A DNA stretch of 44,377 bases from Actinomycetales bacterium (GTDB lineage: Bacteria > Actinomycetota > Actinomycetes > S36-B12). The notes under the pieces are model-generated. The model saw only the letters and a program-made list of their open reading frames with translations, was not told the DNA's origin and searched no databases. The position numbers and the translations under genes were made by a program. Positions within the stretch are counted from its first letter, which is position 1, and each line of letters begins with the position of its first letter. Where the stretch lies: positions 1-44,377 of the forward strand of contig JAGWVT010000015.1 in NCBI GenBank assembly GCA_018970765.1, read 5' to 3'. Of the stretch, positions 1 to 12,634 are shown one piece after another.

Positions 1-1272
1 GAGAAAATCCGCCCACATAATCTCGACAACTGGTCGGCACCCTTCGATCGCGGCACCAACTGCAGACCCGAGGATCGCTGACTCAGCGATCGGAGTGTCA
101 AAGATTCGAGCATCCCCGAAGTCTTTCTGCAGACTCCGAGTGACTCCGAAGATGCCTCCTGCAAACCCGACATCTTCGCCGTAGATAACGACTTCAGGCC
201 TAGTCTCTAACTCATGGCGCAACGCTTGGTTGATTGCCCGTTGGTAGGTCATCTCCTTGGCGCCAGATTCCAACTCATGTTGCTGCTGATCCGGAACGGC
301 GCCGAACATATGGTCCAAAACCGACGAAGGGTCTGGCGCAGGTCCAGCGAGGGCAGCCTGCACTACCGCCTCTACGAGTTCCGATACTTCTTCCGAAATT
401 GCGGCTGCCGCATCTGCTGTCAGCGCATCGCCGGCGCTTGAGGCCAGACGAGTAAGGGGATCGGCAGCGGCGGCGGCATCCTTGTCTTCTTGCGACCTGT
501 AGTGCTCAATATCCTTGTTGTAGTGACCTTTAAGACGAGCCGTCTTACATTCGAGAAACACCGGACCCTGACCACGGCGACACGCCTCCGCCGCATGGTG
601 AACTGCCTCCCGAACGGCAAATGGATCATTGCCATCGACCACATGGCTTTCGATCCCGAGTGCGCGACTTCGGTCGGCTAAATCAAACCCTCGAGTGGTG
701 ACAGTGATCGGTGTCATTTCCGACCAGCCATTGTTTTCGCAAATGACGATCACGGGTAGATTTCTTGCGGCTGCAAGTGCCAGGCCTTCCATCACAGAAC
801 CTTGGTTCATGGCGCCATCGCCAATGGAAACGAGCACCACTCGGTTCGTCCCAAGGACCACAGAGGCCAGGCCAACGCCGGCGGCAATAGGGACGCCCGC
901 CCCGACAATTGAATTCTCGCCGACAAATCCCACCGTGTAATCACTGAGCAACGGCGATCCGGCTCGACCGTTGTTAAGGCCACTTTCCCGCTGACAAATC
1001 TCGGCCATGACGGCAGTTGGATCGGATCGACAGGCGAGGGCCCACCCGTGACCACGGTAGGTAGCGATGACGCGATCATCCGAGCGCAGGCCCGCCAACG
1101 CCCCGACGGGAATCGCCTCCTGCCCGAAGCACAGGTGAATGGACCCAGCGATCTCGCCGGCGAGTGACAACTCAAAGGCTCGCTCCTCGAACCGACGGAT
1201 GAAAGCCATCCTTCGGTACGCGCTTGATGCCGTCAGATCTCCACTGAATACCTCATTGCCCACCGTTGTCAT
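1..1272 (-). CDS. Fused E1 alpha/beta 2-oxoacid (or acetoin) dehydrogenase, 3'-truncated by window edge
   Basis: Thiamine-diphosphate E1 component of a 2-oxoacid dehydrogenase-type complex, which oxidatively decarboxylates a 2-oxoacid (or acetoin) and passes the acyl group to a lipoyl E2. I translated the minus strand from ATG 1272 to the left edge and found one open frame of 424 codons. Residues ~1-330 are an E1-alpha domain with the ThDP motif GDGAMNQG followed ~25 residues later by ENNGW. From about residue 341 the frame runs straight into an E1-beta N-terminus (MTYQRAINQAL at 252, then YGEDVGFAGG). No stop separates the halves, so this is a fusion, whereas most E1 enzymes are two genes. 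AGGAG lies 2 nt before the start. The rest of the beta domain is outside the window, and the substrate (pyruvate, branched-chain or acetoin) cannot be told from here. Confidence 0.85.
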   Translation of the reverse strand, partial: MTTVGNEVFSGDLTASSAYRRMAFIRRFEERAFELSLAGEIAGSIHLCFGQEAIPVGALAGLRSDDRVIATYRGHGWALACRSDPTAVMAEICQRESGLNNGRAGSPLLSDYTVGFVGENSIVGAGVPIAAGVGLASVVLGTNRVVLVSIGDGAMNQGSVMEGLALAAARNLPVIVICENNGWSEMTPITVTTRGFDLADRSRALGIESHVVDGNDPFAVREAVHHAAEACRRGQGPVFLECKTARLKGHYNKDIEHYRSQEDKDAAAAADPLTRLASSAGDALTADAAAAISEEVSELVEAVVQAALAGPAPDPSSVLDHMFGAVPDQQQHELESGAKEMTYQRAINQALRHELETRPEVVIYGEDVGFAGGIFGVTRSLQKDFGDARIFDTPIAESAILGSAVGAAIEGCRPVVEIMWADFL

Positions 1273-1497
1273 CGCTCCTCAGGTCGCTTTGCGTGATTTG
1301 AACTGAAAGACCCACCCCAGGTTTGCCTTTGTGCAGCCTCACCACAGAGCCAGTGCTGTCATGATTTCACTATTTGTAATGTATTTCATATTAGGCCATT
1401 TCTACACGGTCCCGCGGAAACGGTCAAGGTGCACAAACGGCCTTGAGCCACCTATGTCGCGCAGTAAGGTCACCTCCTCAGGTGGCAGGATCCACCT
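1273..1497. promoter_or_regulatory. Divergent intergenic region with an A/T-rich block
   Basis: This 225-bp gap separates the E1 gene (-) from the small membrane-protein gene (+). A strikingly A/T-rich stretch at about 1361-1395 stands out from the G+C-rich surroundings. On the minus strand it contains TAATAT (1393-1388), a good -10 candidate for the E1 gene, which would give a leader of about 110 nt. An imperfect dyad, TGTAA-N4-TTTCA, sits at 1375-1388. No convincing -35 was found, so promoter assignment is tentative. Confidence 0.35.
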
Positions 1498-1944
1498 ATG
1501 AGAGTGATGGCTTGGCTTGCGCTAACGCTCGGTGTGGCGGGGCTTCTCGTGGCGCCGCTACCTATATTCATCGCGCTGGTTGCGCCGGAAGATTCCGGGT
1601 GGATGCAGGCAGGATGGGCCTTCATGTTCGTGACCGTGCCGGTCGGACTGCTGCTGCTCGGAGTCTCGGTGATTCTGACGATCACTCTCGGCATACGAGG
1701 GTTGATGAGGGGTCCAGTTCGTTTGGCAAGCAGCCTGGCCCTTATTGGTGCCGTGGGGTGCGTAGCGATGCTGGCCCTCCTCGTTTCACTCATGGTGGTA
1801 GGTACCGACTCTTCGGCGGAACTCGCTCTCGGCCTCGTCGGTGCAAGCACCGTGCTGTTCATCGTAGGTATCGTCGCCGGCTTCTTCGCAAGCCGATCCA
1901 CAACGTCCACTGCCGACCTGGCAATCAACGAGATCACCACCTAG
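1498..1944 (+). CDS. Hypothetical small integral membrane protein
   Basis: A 148-residue protein not recognised as a named family. About four hydrophobic segments are visible, near residues 3-28, 40-67, 78-102 and 110-131, with short polar links (for example APEDSGW near 30 and GIRGLMRG near 66). The C-terminus is polar (ASRSTTSTAD). It would lie in the cytoplasmic membrane. The start at ATG 1498 has no clear Shine-Dalgarno, but CAGGAT ends 6 nt upstream and could be a -10 for a leaderless message. It stands alone between the divergent E1 gene and a short downstream ORF on the same strand. Confidence 0.6.
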   Translation: MRVMAWLALTLGVAGLLVAPLPIFIALVAPEDSGWMQAGWAFMFVTVPVGLLLLGVSVILTITLGIRGLMRGPVRLASSLALIGAVGCVAMLALLVSLMVVGTDSSAELALGLVGASTVLFIVGIVAGFFASRSTTSTADLAINEITT

Positions 1945-2017
1945 CGTCACCACACCGCCTGCCCCACCGTGACGGCGCAATCCAGTGCGCTGCCACGGCA
2001 GGAAAGGAGGTGATGCG

Positions 2018-2131
2018 ATGGATCGTGCCAGGCGCGGTCCAGGGAAGCGGACGGCCCTGGCACTCGTCGAAGCAGCAACCGCGCTGCTGCGACTGGCCAG
2101 GGCCATCGCGGAACTCATCCAGACCCTTTGA
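2018..2131 (+). CDS. 37-residue small ORF with near-perfect Shine-Dalgarno
   Basis: An ORF of 37 codons, beginning MDRARRGPGKRTALALVEAA and ending AIAELIQTL, then TGA. It has a basic N-terminus followed by about 25 residues rich in Ala, Leu and Ile with regularly spaced charges, as in an amphipathic or membrane-associated helix. Just upstream, GAAAGGAGGTGAT (2002-2014) matches the complement of the 16S rRNA 3' end over about 13 nt, with 7 nt between GGAGG and ATG 2018. That signal is far stronger than at any other gene in the window and is the main reason to call it coding. A stable hairpin follows within 20 bp. I do not recognise the peptide and assign no function. Confidence 0.5.
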   Translation: MDRARRGPGKRTALALVEAATALLRLARAIAELIQTL

Positions 2132-2150
2132 GGTTTGGTTGACCGCATCG

Positions 2151-2180
2151 GGGCGTCAACGGCAGGACCCGTTGGCGCCC
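2151..2180 (+). terminator. Strong 12-bp hairpin after the small ORF
   Basis: GGGCGTCAACGG, a 6-nt loop (CAGGAC), then CCGTTGGCGCCC form a 12-bp stem with one G-U wobble. It begins 19 nt after the small ORF stop. No T-run follows, as is common for actinobacterial terminators. It lies between the convergent small ORF and ilvD and could serve either. Confidence 0.5.
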
Positions 2181-2257
2181 TCCCACCATAGGCAGGGGAA
2201 ACGCACTTAGCAAGAGGCGTTATCCACAGATAGTTACGTGACGAAGCAGGGTTGGTG

Positions 2258-3955
2258 CTAGTCGCAGACCGCTCCCTTAGATGCGGAGCCGACGAGCCGG
2301 GCGTACTTGGCCAGGACGCCACGTTCGTATCGTGGCGGCAACGGCGTGAAGTTGGCGCGACGCTGAATCAGTTCCGCCTCATCGACGAGCAGGTCAAGGC
2401 GGCGAGCAGGGATATCGATGCGCACGAGATCGCCCTCGTTGACCAAACCGATCGGACCACCGTCCACCGCTTCCGGAGCAACATGGCCCACGCACAACCC
2501 GGTGGTGCCGCCGGAAAAGCGTCCGTCAGTGATGAGCAGGACATCCTTGCCGAGCCCCGCGCCTTTGATCGCGCCGGTGATCATCAGCATCTCTCGCATA
2601 CCTGGACCACCCTTGGGTCCTTCATAGCGGATGATGATGACGTCACCCTTCTGGATGGTGCCATCTTCCAGCGCAGCCATTGCAGACTGCTCTCGCTCGA
2701 ACACGCGAGCGCGTCCTTCAAAGGTGGTAACCGGGACACCGGCGTTCTTGACGACTGCGCCCTCGGGAGCAAGCGATCCACCCAAGATCGTGATGCCACC
2801 TGTTGCGGCCAGGGGTTCTTGCGATGCCCGCAGAATGTCCCCATCAGGATCCGGCGGAGCCAGCGCAGCCAGGTTTTCCGCGACGGTCTTGCCGGTTACG
2901 GTCAAGCAGTCGCCATTGAGCAGGCCTGCGTCTAGGAGCGCGCGCATAATGACGGGAACGCCACCGACGCGATCCACGTCGCTCATGACGTAGCGACCGA
3001 AGGGCTTGACATCGGCAAGTAACGGGACCTTAGAGCCGATGCGGTGGAAGTCCTCCATCGATAGTTCAACGTGCGCCTCATGGGCAATCGCGAGGAGGTG
3101 CAGAACCGCATTCGTTGATCCCCCGAAGGCCATCAGAACAGAGATAGCGTTTTCCAACGAGGCCCGAGTGATGATGTCCCGCGTGGTGATGCCCTCACGA
3201 ATGAGATTGACAACTGCTTCACCCGAGCGGCGGGCGATCCCATCACGTCGTCGGTCCACGGCCGGTGGCGCGGCAGATCCCGGTAGCGACATGCCCATAG
3301 CCTCGGCCGCGCTGGCCATGGTGTTGGCGGTATACATGCCGCCACATGCACCCTCGCCCGGACAAATTGCGCGCTCGATCGCGTCGACGTCTTCGCGGGA
3401 CATCAGGCCACGCGCGCAGGCCCCAACCGCTTCGAAGGCGTCAATAATTGTTACTTCGCGTTCAGAACCGTCCGACATGCGAGCGAAGCCAGGCAGGATG
3501 GATCCGGCATAAACGAACACCGACGCGACGTCTAGGCGGGCTGCCGCCATCAACATTCCGGGTAGTGACTTATCGCAGCCCGCAAAGGTGACCATGCCAT
3601 CGAGGCGCTCGGCTTCCATGACCGCCTCGACGGAGTCGGCGATGATCTCTCGGGATACCAACGAGAAATGCATCCCTTCATGGCCCATCGAGATGCCGTC
3701 AGAAACTGAGATGGTGCCAAACTGCATCGGGAAACCGCCCGCCGCATGGACGCCTTCCTTAGCCGCTTTCGCCAGGCGCTCAAGCGAGAGATTGCAGGGG
3801 GTGATCTCGTTCCAACTGGAAGCAATGCCAATCTGCGGCTTGACGAAGTCCTCGTCGGTCATGCCAACTGCGCGGAGCATGCCGCGGGCTGGCGCTCGCT
3901 CCAGTCCGTCGGTTACCTCGGTACTGCGCGGCTTCATAGGTGAGTTCGGCGCCAT
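2258..3955 (-). CDS. ilvD: Dihydroxy-acid dehydratase
   Basis: IlvD dehydrates 2,3-dihydroxy-3-methylvalerate or -isovalerate to the 2-oxoacid, the third common step of isoleucine and valine synthesis (cytosol). The 565-residue product fits the family. Cysteines expected to hold the iron-sulfur cluster are visible at C54 (TPCN), C127 (GCDKSLPGM) and about C204 ([13 protein letters not shown]). The N-terminus ([16 protein letters not shown]) and C-terminal [20 protein letters not shown] are typical. There is no Shine-Dalgarno before ATG 3955, but TAGAGT ends 6 nt upstream, which suggests a leaderless message. It lies 41 bp beyond the end of the gatB/dehydrogenase run, so it may be transcribed both from its own promoter and by read-through. 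Confidence 0.95.
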   Translation of the reverse strand: MAPNSPMKPRSTEVTDGLERAPARGMLRAVGMTDEDFVKPQIGIASSWNEITPCNLSLERLAKAAKEGVHAAGGFPMQFGTISVSDGISMGHEGMHFSLVSREIIADSVEAVMEAERLDGMVTFAGCDKSLPGMLMAAARLDVASVFVYAGSILPGFARMSDGSEREVTIIDAFEAVGACARGLMSREDVDAIERAICPGEGACGGMYTANTMASAAEAMGMSLPGSAAPPAVDRRRDGIARRSGEAVVNLIREGITTRDIITRASLENAISVLMAFGGSTNAVLHLLAIAHEAHVELSMEDFHRIGSKVPLLADVKPFGRYVMSDVDRVGGVPVIMRALLDAGLLNGDCLTVTGKTVAENLAALAPPDPDGDILRASQEPLAATGGITILGGSLAPEGAVVKNAGVPVTTFEGRARVFEREQSAMAALEDGTIQKGDVIIIRYEGPKGGPGMREMLMITGAIKGAGLGKDVLLITDGRFSGGTTGLCVGHVAPEAVDGGPIGLVNEGDLVRIDIPARRLDLLVDEAELIQRRANFTPLPPRYERGVLAKYARLVGSASKGAVCD

Positions 3956-3961
3956 ATTGCG

Positions 3962-3967
3962 ACTCTA
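3962..3967 (-). promoter_or_regulatory. Candidate leaderless -10 box for ilvD
   Basis: TAGAGT on the minus strand fits TANNNT and ends 6 nt before the ilvD ATG, the distance at which transcription would start at or next to the start codon. No Shine-Dalgarno is present. No clear -35 was identified. Confidence 0.4.
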
Positions 3968-3996
3968 TAAGACCTCATCATCCGAGCGGGCTTGGG

Positions 3997-4929
3997 CTAC
4001 GCGGAAGTGATGACGTTGCGCAGTGGATCACCGGCACGCCACGCCCTGACCTGGTCCACGACCAGTGCTCGGACCAAACGTGGGAAGGCGTCGGTATGGC
4101 CGCCCACGTGCGGGGTTATCAGCACATTCGGGCATGCCCAGAGCGGATGCGCAGGTGGCAAGGGCTCCGGGTCAGTAACGTCCACGGCTGCGCGGATCCG
4201 TCCGGATTGCAGGGCAGTGACAAGTGCATCGGTGTCGACCACCGGGCCGCGTGCGACATTGATCAGTAGCGCCCCGTCAGCAAGTTGACCGAGGAAACGG
4301 GCATCAGCCATGCCTTGAGTGCTCGGCACATGCGGGACCGCCAGGATCACGATCTCGGCACGCGGCAGCAGCAGCGGCAGATCGGCGGCCGCCCGAACAC
4401 CCTCACGCGCCGTGGTGGCCACCATGGTGATCTCACAGCCAAAGGCGGTGAACCGCTCGGCAATGCAGCGGCCTACCGGCCCGGCTCCAATGATGAGCAC
4501 TCGCTTGCTGGCTAACGAACTTCCACGGCGGTGATCCCAGGTCTGCCTCTCTTGGTCACGTGCTGCAACATCGATGCGCCGACCCATCGCAATGGCCAAT
4601 CCGATTGCTAATTCGGCGGTACTGGCCTCATGCACGCCGGTGGCATTGCAGAGGGTGACGTGCCGACCGGTATCACGTAACGCGCGCACAGCGGGGAGCA
4701 CATGGTCGAAACCAATAGTTGGCAACTGCAGGACCTTTAGGTCGGGCATCGCGGTGATGAGTGCGAGGTTGCTCGCCGGCCCCATATATAGAGGAACGTA
4801 GAACCCAATGCCGGCGAGGGGCTCGGCAGGCAGCAACCCCAAGGCCTCGCGCGGGTCCTGGTCGTACACCACGCAGGCCGGGTCATCCTCGATTGCCCCG
4901 ACAACCTGCGGAACAAGAGCCTGCAGCAT
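3997..4929 (-). CDS. D-isomer-specific 2-hydroxyacid dehydrogenase family protein
   Basis: A 310-residue NAD(P)-dependent dehydrogenase of the D-2-hydroxyacid (SerA/GhrA-like) family. The Rossmann motif GAGPVGRCIAERF is near residue 148. The catalytic Arg lies in NVARGPVVD, the Glu in DPEPLP, and the His in TPHVGGHT. Length and motif order are normal, but the N-terminal half is divergent and the substrate cannot be named. Its start lies 3 bp after the gatB stop, so it is the last gene of the long minus-strand run. From memory, a hydroxyacid dehydrogenase also sits near gatB in some other actinobacteria. Confidence 0.85.
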   Translation of the reverse strand: MLQALVPQVVGAIEDDPACVVYDQDPREALGLLPAEPLAGIGFYVPLYMGPASNLALITAMPDLKVLQLPTIGFDHVLPAVRALRDTGRHVTLCNATGVHEASTAELAIGLAIAMGRRIDVAARDQERQTWDHRRGSSLASKRVLIIGAGPVGRCIAERFTAFGCEITMVATTAREGVRAAADLPLLLPRAEIVILAVPHVPSTQGMADARFLGQLADGALLINVARGPVVDTDALVTALQSGRIRAAVDVTDPEPLPPAHPLWACPNVLITPHVGGHTDAFPRLVRALVVDQVRAWRAGDPLRNVITSA

Positions 4930-4932
4930 GCG

Positions 4933-6450
4933 CTACTCGGTAACGCCGAGACGTTCCATGAGCAGGGCACGCACCCGTCCGGCATCTGCCTGGCCTTTGG
5001 TGGCCTTCATCACCGAGCCCACGATCGCACCAGCTGCCTGGACCTTGCCGCCCTTGATCTTTTCCGCCACGTCCGGCTGTTCGGCCAACGCCGCATCGAT
5101 GGCAGCCAACAGCGGTCCGTCATCACTGACCACGGCCAGGCCTCGGGCAGCCACCACCGCGTCGACGTCGCCCTGCCCAGCAAGCACGCCCTCGATGACC
5201 TGACGAGCCAGCTTGTCGTTCAGTGCACCTTCGGCGATGAGCGCTTCTATGCGGGCAAGGTCCGCCGGTGTGATCGCCAGATCGGCCAGCTCGACTCCCT
5301 GATCATTGGCAACGCGAAGGAGTTCACCGGTCCACCACTTGCGCGCAGCAGCAGGACTGACACCGGCCGCAATCGTGTTGGCTACCAACTCGACAGCGCC
5401 TGCGTTCAGCAGGGTCTGCATTTCGTGATCGGTCAGTGACCATTCCTCGCGCAGCCGTGCACGTCGCACGGACGGTAACTCGGGCAAGGTGCCGCGCAGC
5501 TGTTCGATCCACTGCGCACTCGGCGCGATGGGAACCAGGTCCGGTTCGGGGAAGTAGCGGTAGTCCTCGGCATGCTCCTTGGAACGCCCCGAGGTCGAGC
5601 GCCCGGTGTCTTCGTGGAAGTGCCTCGTTTCTTGGACGACGCGTCCACCGGCATCCAGGACCGCAGCTTGGCGCTCGATCTCCGAGCGCACGGCGCGCTC
5701 GACGCTCCGCAGGGAATTAACGTTTTTCGTCTCACTGCGCGTGCCCCAGGAATCCCCGGGTCGGTTCAACGAGAGGTTGGCATCGCAGCGCAGGGATCCC
5801 TCTTCCATGCGAACGTCGGATACGCCCAGGGCGCGCATCAGGTCGCGCAGCTCAGTGACGTAAGCACGTGCCACCTCTGGTGCCAGTGCTCCGGTGCCCA
5901 CCACTGGCTTGGTGACGATTTCGATCAACGGGATGCCCGCACGGTTGTAATCCACCAGCGAGTAGTCAGCGCCGTGGATCCGACCGGTCGCGCCACCGGC
6001 ATGTGTGAGCTTGCCGGTGTCTTCCTCCATATGAACGCGCTCGATCTCCACGCGGACCTGGACTGGGCCATCTTCGGATTCCACCGTGACGTCTAGGTAG
6101 CCGTTCGTGCACAAGGGTTCGTCGTATTGACTGACCTGGAAGTCCTTCGGCATGTCTGGATAGAAGTAGTTCTTGCGTGCGAACCTGCACCAACTCGCGA
6201 TCTCACAGTTCAGGGCCAGCCCAATGCGAATCGTTGACTCCACCGCACTTGCATTCACCACCGGCAGAGAACCGGGCAAACCCAAACACACTGGGCACAC
6301 CTGGGTGTTGGGTGCAGCACCAAACGCTGTTGAGCAGCCACAGAACATCTTGGAGGCGGTTCCGAGTTCAACGTGCACCTCAAGGCCAATCACCGGCTCG
6401 TAGCGGGTGATCGCTTCGACGAAGGGGACAATTTGCTCGGTCGCGGTCAT
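4933..6450 (-). CDS. gatB: Asp-tRNA(Asn)/Glu-tRNA(Gln) amidotransferase subunit B
   Basis: GatB binds misacylated Glu-tRNA(Gln) or Asp-tRNA(Asn), phosphorylates the acyl group with ATP and amidates it with ammonia from GatA. The hallmark N-terminus [13 protein letters not shown] and the cysteine pairs of the zinc site (FCGCS then CPVCLGLPG) are clear, as is [11 protein letters not shown]. The C-terminal YqeY-like tRNA-binding domain is present ([14 protein letters not shown] ... [14 protein letters not shown]). I chose ATG 6450 over ATG 6480 because GAGGAG lies 7 nt upstream and the earlier start would overlap gatA. It gives 505 residues. It sits 10 nt after gatA in the gatC-gatA-gatB order. 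Confidence 0.95.
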   Translation of the reverse strand: MTATEQIVPFVEAITRYEPVIGLEVHVELGTASKMFCGCSTAFGAAPNTQVCPVCLGLPGSLPVVNASAVESTIRIGLALNCEIASWCRFARKNYFYPDMPKDFQVSQYDEPLCTNGYLDVTVESEDGPVQVRVEIERVHMEEDTGKLTHAGGATGRIHGADYSLVDYNRAGIPLIEIVTKPVVGTGALAPEVARAYVTELRDLMRALGVSDVRMEEGSLRCDANLSLNRPGDSWGTRSETKNVNSLRSVERAVRSEIERQAAVLDAGGRVVQETRHFHEDTGRSTSGRSKEHAEDYRYFPEPDLVPIAPSAQWIEQLRGTLPELPSVRRARLREEWSLTDHEMQTLLNAGAVELVANTIAAGVSPAAARKWWTGELLRVANDQGVELADLAITPADLARIEALIAEGALNDKLARQVIEGVLAGQGDVDAVVAARGLAVVSDDGPLLAAIDAALAEQPDVAEKIKGGKVQAAGAIVGSVMKATKGQADAGRVRALLMERLGVTE

Positions 6451-6460
6451 GCTCGGCTCC

Positions 6461-7966
6461 TCATAGCTGCGGTGCCTCATCCAAGAGTGGGTGACCCCAT
6501 CGATCCAAGAGCGCGGCTTCTAGGGCTGCGCCCACGAGGTAGCAGCGGTCATCCGCCATCGGGGGCGCCATGATCTGCAGGCCAACTGGTAACCCGTCTT
6601 CAGGGGCAAGACCGATGGGCAGCGACATCGCGGCGTTACCAGCAAGATTGACGGGAATCGTGGCGATGTCATTCAGGTACATGGCCAGTGGGTCGTCAAC
6701 TTTGTCGCCGAGCTTGAATGCCGTAGTCGGTGCCGTTGGCGAGATAAGCACGTCCGCTTGCGCGAATGCAGCCGCAAAGTCACGTGAGATGAGGGTTCGC
6801 ACCTTCTGCGCTTGGCCGTAGTAGGCGTCGTAGTAACCGCTGGACAGCGCGTAGGTGCCCAACATGATGCGTCGTTTTACCTCGGCACCGAAGCCCACCT
6901 CACGGGTGGCTCCCATGACCTGCTCCACCGTTCGCGAACCATCATCACCTACCCGCAGGCCGTAACGCATGCCATCAAAACGGGCCAGGTTGCTGGAAGC
7001 TTCAGACGGAAGGATCAGGTAATACGCACCGAGGGCAAAGTCGAAACTTGGGCATTGCACTTCGACGATCTGTGCACCAAGATCGGTGAGGATCGCAACC
7101 GCTTCATCGAAGCGCGTGCGTACGCCGGCCTGGTAACCCTCGCCGCCGAGTTCGCGAACAAGCCCGATACGCAGTCCGCGCACATCGGCACGTTGAGCCG
7201 CAGCCACCACATCGGGCACCGGCGCATTGATCGACGTTGAATCGCGCGGGTCATGGCCGGCAATTGCCGCGTACAGCAGTGCCGAGTCCAGGACATTGCG
7301 GGTGCACGGGCCTGCCTGATCCAAGGATGAGGCCAGTGCTACCAACCCGTACCGAGAGACGGCGCCGTAGGTCGGCTTCATGCCGACGGTCCCAGTCACC
7401 GCAGCCGGTTGACGAATCGAGCCACCGGTGTCACTGCCGATGGCAAGGGGGGCCTCGAAGGCGGCAAGGGCTGCGGCCGAGCCGCCACCGGAGCCACCGG
7501 GAATGCGCGTCAGATCCCAGGGATTATGGGTTGGTCCGTAGGCGGAATGCTCCGTCGAGGACCCCATGGCGAACTCATCCATGTTGGTCTTGCCCAGCAT
7601 GACGATGTCGGCGGCGCGTAGGCGTTCGACCACCGTGGCGTCGTACGCCGGTCGCCAACCCTGCAAGATGCGGGAGCCGCAGGTGGTCGGTACGCCCTTG
7701 GTGGTTAGCACGTCCTTGCAGGCCAATGGCACGCCGGCCAACGGTCCAAGCGTGGCACCACTGGCACGTCGAGCGTCGACATCGGCGGCATGCGCGAGGG
7801 CCTGTTCGCCGGTGACCTCGAGGAAGGCATGCACACTGCCGTCAACCGCGGCGATTCGGTCCAGGTGCGCCTGCGTCACCTCAACTGCCGAGACCTCTCC
7901 GGTAGCGATCGCGTTGGCGAGAACGCTGGCAGGTTGACGGATGAGATCCGCGTCGGCAAGGGCCAT
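6461..7966 (-). CDS. gatA: Asp-tRNA(Asn)/Glu-tRNA(Gln) amidotransferase subunit A
   Basis: The glutaminase subunit of GatCAB; it hydrolyses glutamine and channels ammonia to GatB. It is an amidase-signature enzyme. The catalytic Lys is in ACKDVL (K84), the cis-Ser region in [10 protein letters not shown] (~156-165), and the nucleophile Ser in DTGGSIRQP (S183). A second signature is [15 protein letters not shown]. The frame extends upstream through gatC, but ATG 7966 is the start because it lies 1 nt after the gatC stop (TGAGATG) and begins the conserved N-terminus. That gives 501 residues, the usual length. Confidence 0.95.
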   Translation of the reverse strand: MALADADLIRQPASVLANAIATGEVSAVEVTQAHLDRIAAVDGSVHAFLEVTGEQALAHAADVDARRASGATLGPLAGVPLACKDVLTTKGVPTTCGSRILQGWRPAYDATVVERLRAADIVMLGKTNMDEFAMGSSTEHSAYGPTHNPWDLTRIPGGSGGGSAAALAAFEAPLAIGSDTGGSIRQPAAVTGTVGMKPTYGAVSRYGLVALASSLDQAGPCTRNVLDSALLYAAIAGHDPRDSTSINAPVPDVVAAAQRADVRGLRIGLVRELGGEGYQAGVRTRFDEAVAILTDLGAQIVEVQCPSFDFALGAYYLILPSEASSNLARFDGMRYGLRVGDDGSRTVEQVMGATREVGFGAEVKRRIMLGTYALSSGYYDAYYGQAQKVRTLISRDFAAAFAQADVLISPTAPTTAFKLGDKVDDPLAMYLNDIATIPVNLAGNAAMSLPIGLAPEDGLPVGLQIMAPPMADDRCYLVGAALEAALLDRWGHPLLDEAPQL

Positions 7967-7967
7967 C

Positions 7968-8264
7968 TCAGACCTCGTCCAGAATTCGAGGGACGCGGAA
8001 TCGTTCGTCCTGCCAGGCAGGTGCCGCTGCGGAAACCTCGTCAATTGGCAGCGATGCGGTGGCGACATCGGCGCGGAAGACGTTCTCCATCGGAATCGGG
8101 TGGGAGGTCGGAGGGATGTCATCCGCAGCAACTTCACTGACGCGTGCCACCGCCTGCAAAATCACGTCAAGCTGCTCGGCATAGTGATCGAGTTCTTCAT
8201 TCGTCAGCTCCAGGCGCGCCAGGCGCGCTAGGTGCTCGGTTTCCGCACGGGTGATTCCAGCCAC
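7968..8264 (-). CDS. gatC: Asp-tRNA(Asn)/Glu-tRNA(Gln) amidotransferase subunit C
   Basis: A 98-residue GatC, the small belt-like subunit that wraps and stabilises GatA-GatB. The typical start ([15 protein letters not shown]) and C-terminal RVPRILDEV are present. It starts with GTG at 8264, 9 nt after the ligA stop, and ends 1 nt before gatA, so it should be translationally coupled to gatA. The presence of GatCAB suggests that the organism makes Gln-tRNA and/or Asn-tRNA by the indirect route. Confidence 0.93.
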   Translation of the reverse strand: MAGITRAETEHLARLARLELTNEELDHYAEQLDVILQAVARVSEVAADDIPPTSHPIPMENVFRADVATASLPIDEVSAAAPAWQDERFRVPRILDEV

Positions 8265-8273
8265 TGGTGGATC

Positions 8274-11517
<3,244 letters not shown>

Positions 11518-11518
11518 C

Positions 11519-12634
11519 TCAGGCACGTGACTGCTGACTGACCACGTGAACAGTTTGCGTGCGCTCAATGATTGCTGAGCCCAGTACCCGGTCACCGTCG
11601 TACAGCACCACTGATTGGCCCGGAGCCACACCTCGGATGGGCTCGTACAGTGTGACGACAAGCTCTCCAGTCGCGGCATTGAACTGCGCCGACGCAGGAA
11701 CGGCCGGTGCATGTGCACGCACCTGAGCCGAGCACCGCTGCTCCGTCAACGGTTCATTCGTCCAGGTCACCGACCCACCGTGCAGCACGCTGACATCCAA
11801 GAGGGCGGGCGGGCCGGTCAGCACGACGTCGGCGCCACCATGCGCGGCAGAGCGCAATTCGACATCCACGACGTAGCGACGCTGGCCACCCGTGGTGTTC
11901 CCCAGGCCACGTCGCTGACCGATGGTGTAAGCGCTCGCGCCGTGATGGATACCAACCTGGTCGCCAGTTTCGATATCGATGATCGGACCAGGCTGCAGGT
12001 CCAATCGACGGCGCAGGAAACCGGCTGTGTCACCATCCGGGATGAAGCAGATGTCGTGACTATCCGGTTTCGCAGCCACAAGGAGTCCGCGTTGCTGCGC
12101 CTCGGCGCGAATGACTCCCTTATCGTCGGCGCCAAGGGGTAGCAGCGTGTGCTTGAGTTGGTCAACCTGCAGCATGCCCAGGACGTAGGACTGATCCTTC
12201 AATGGATCAACACCGCGGAGCAACTGCGGTCCAGTTGGCCCATCAACGATGCGCGCATAGTGCCCCGTGGCAACGGCATCGAAATCCAATGCCAGTGCGC
12301 GATCGAGAACCGCGGCGAACTTGATCCGTTCATTGCAGCGCATGCAGGGATTGGGCGTTCGTCCCAAGTCATACGCTGCCAGGAAGTCGTCGATGACTGC
12401 CGCGCGGAATTCCGCAGCCATGTCCCAAACGTAGAACGCGATACCCAGGCGATCAGCAACACGTCGCGCATCGCGCGCATCCTCGATGGTGCAACAACCT
12501 TTCGAACCACCTGCGCCGGTGGATTTCGGGGCTAGGGCTAGGTGCACGCCGACGACCTCGTGGCCCGCGTCCACCATTCGCGCGGCCGCCACCGAAGAGT
12601 CCACGCCACCTGACATGGCGACCAAGACCTTCAT
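11519..12634 (-). CDS. mnmA: tRNA-specific 2-thiouridylase
   Basis: MnmA makes 2-thiouridine at wobble U34 of Lys, Glu and Gln tRNAs using ATP and persulfide sulfur. The 371-residue product begins with the PP-loop MSGGVDSSVAAA (7-18). The two catalytic cysteines are C97 (TPNPCMRCN) and C196 (HDICFIPDGD). The C-terminal beta-barrel ends with PGQSVVLYDGDRVLGSAII. The start overlaps the stop of the cysteine desulfurase gene (ATGA). That pairing places the sulfur donor and sulfur user in one operon. Confidence 0.95.
   Translation of the reverse strand: MKVLVAMSGGVDSSVAAARMVDAGHEVVGVHLALAPKSTGAGGSKGCCTIEDARDARRVADRLGIAFYVWDMAAEFRAAVIDDFLAAYDLGRTPNPCMRCNERIKFAAVLDRALALDFDAVATGHYARIVDGPTGPQLLRGVDPLKDQSYVLGMLQVDQLKHTLLPLGADDKGVIRAEAQQRGLLVAAKPDSHDICFIPDGDTAGFLRRRLDLQPGPIIDIETGDQVGIHHGASAYTIGQRRGLGNTTGGQRRYVVDVELRSAAHGGADVVLTGPPALLDVSVLHGGSVTWTNEPLTEQRCSAQVRAHAPAVPASAQFNAATGELVVTLYEPIRGVAPGQSVVLYDGDRVLGSAIIERTQTVHVVSQQSRA

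Noticed and set aside
1443-2210. 255-codon plus-strand ORF overlapping 1498-1944
   Set aside because: It is in another frame of the membrane-protein gene, lacks hydrophobic or domain features, and starts without a ribosome binding site.
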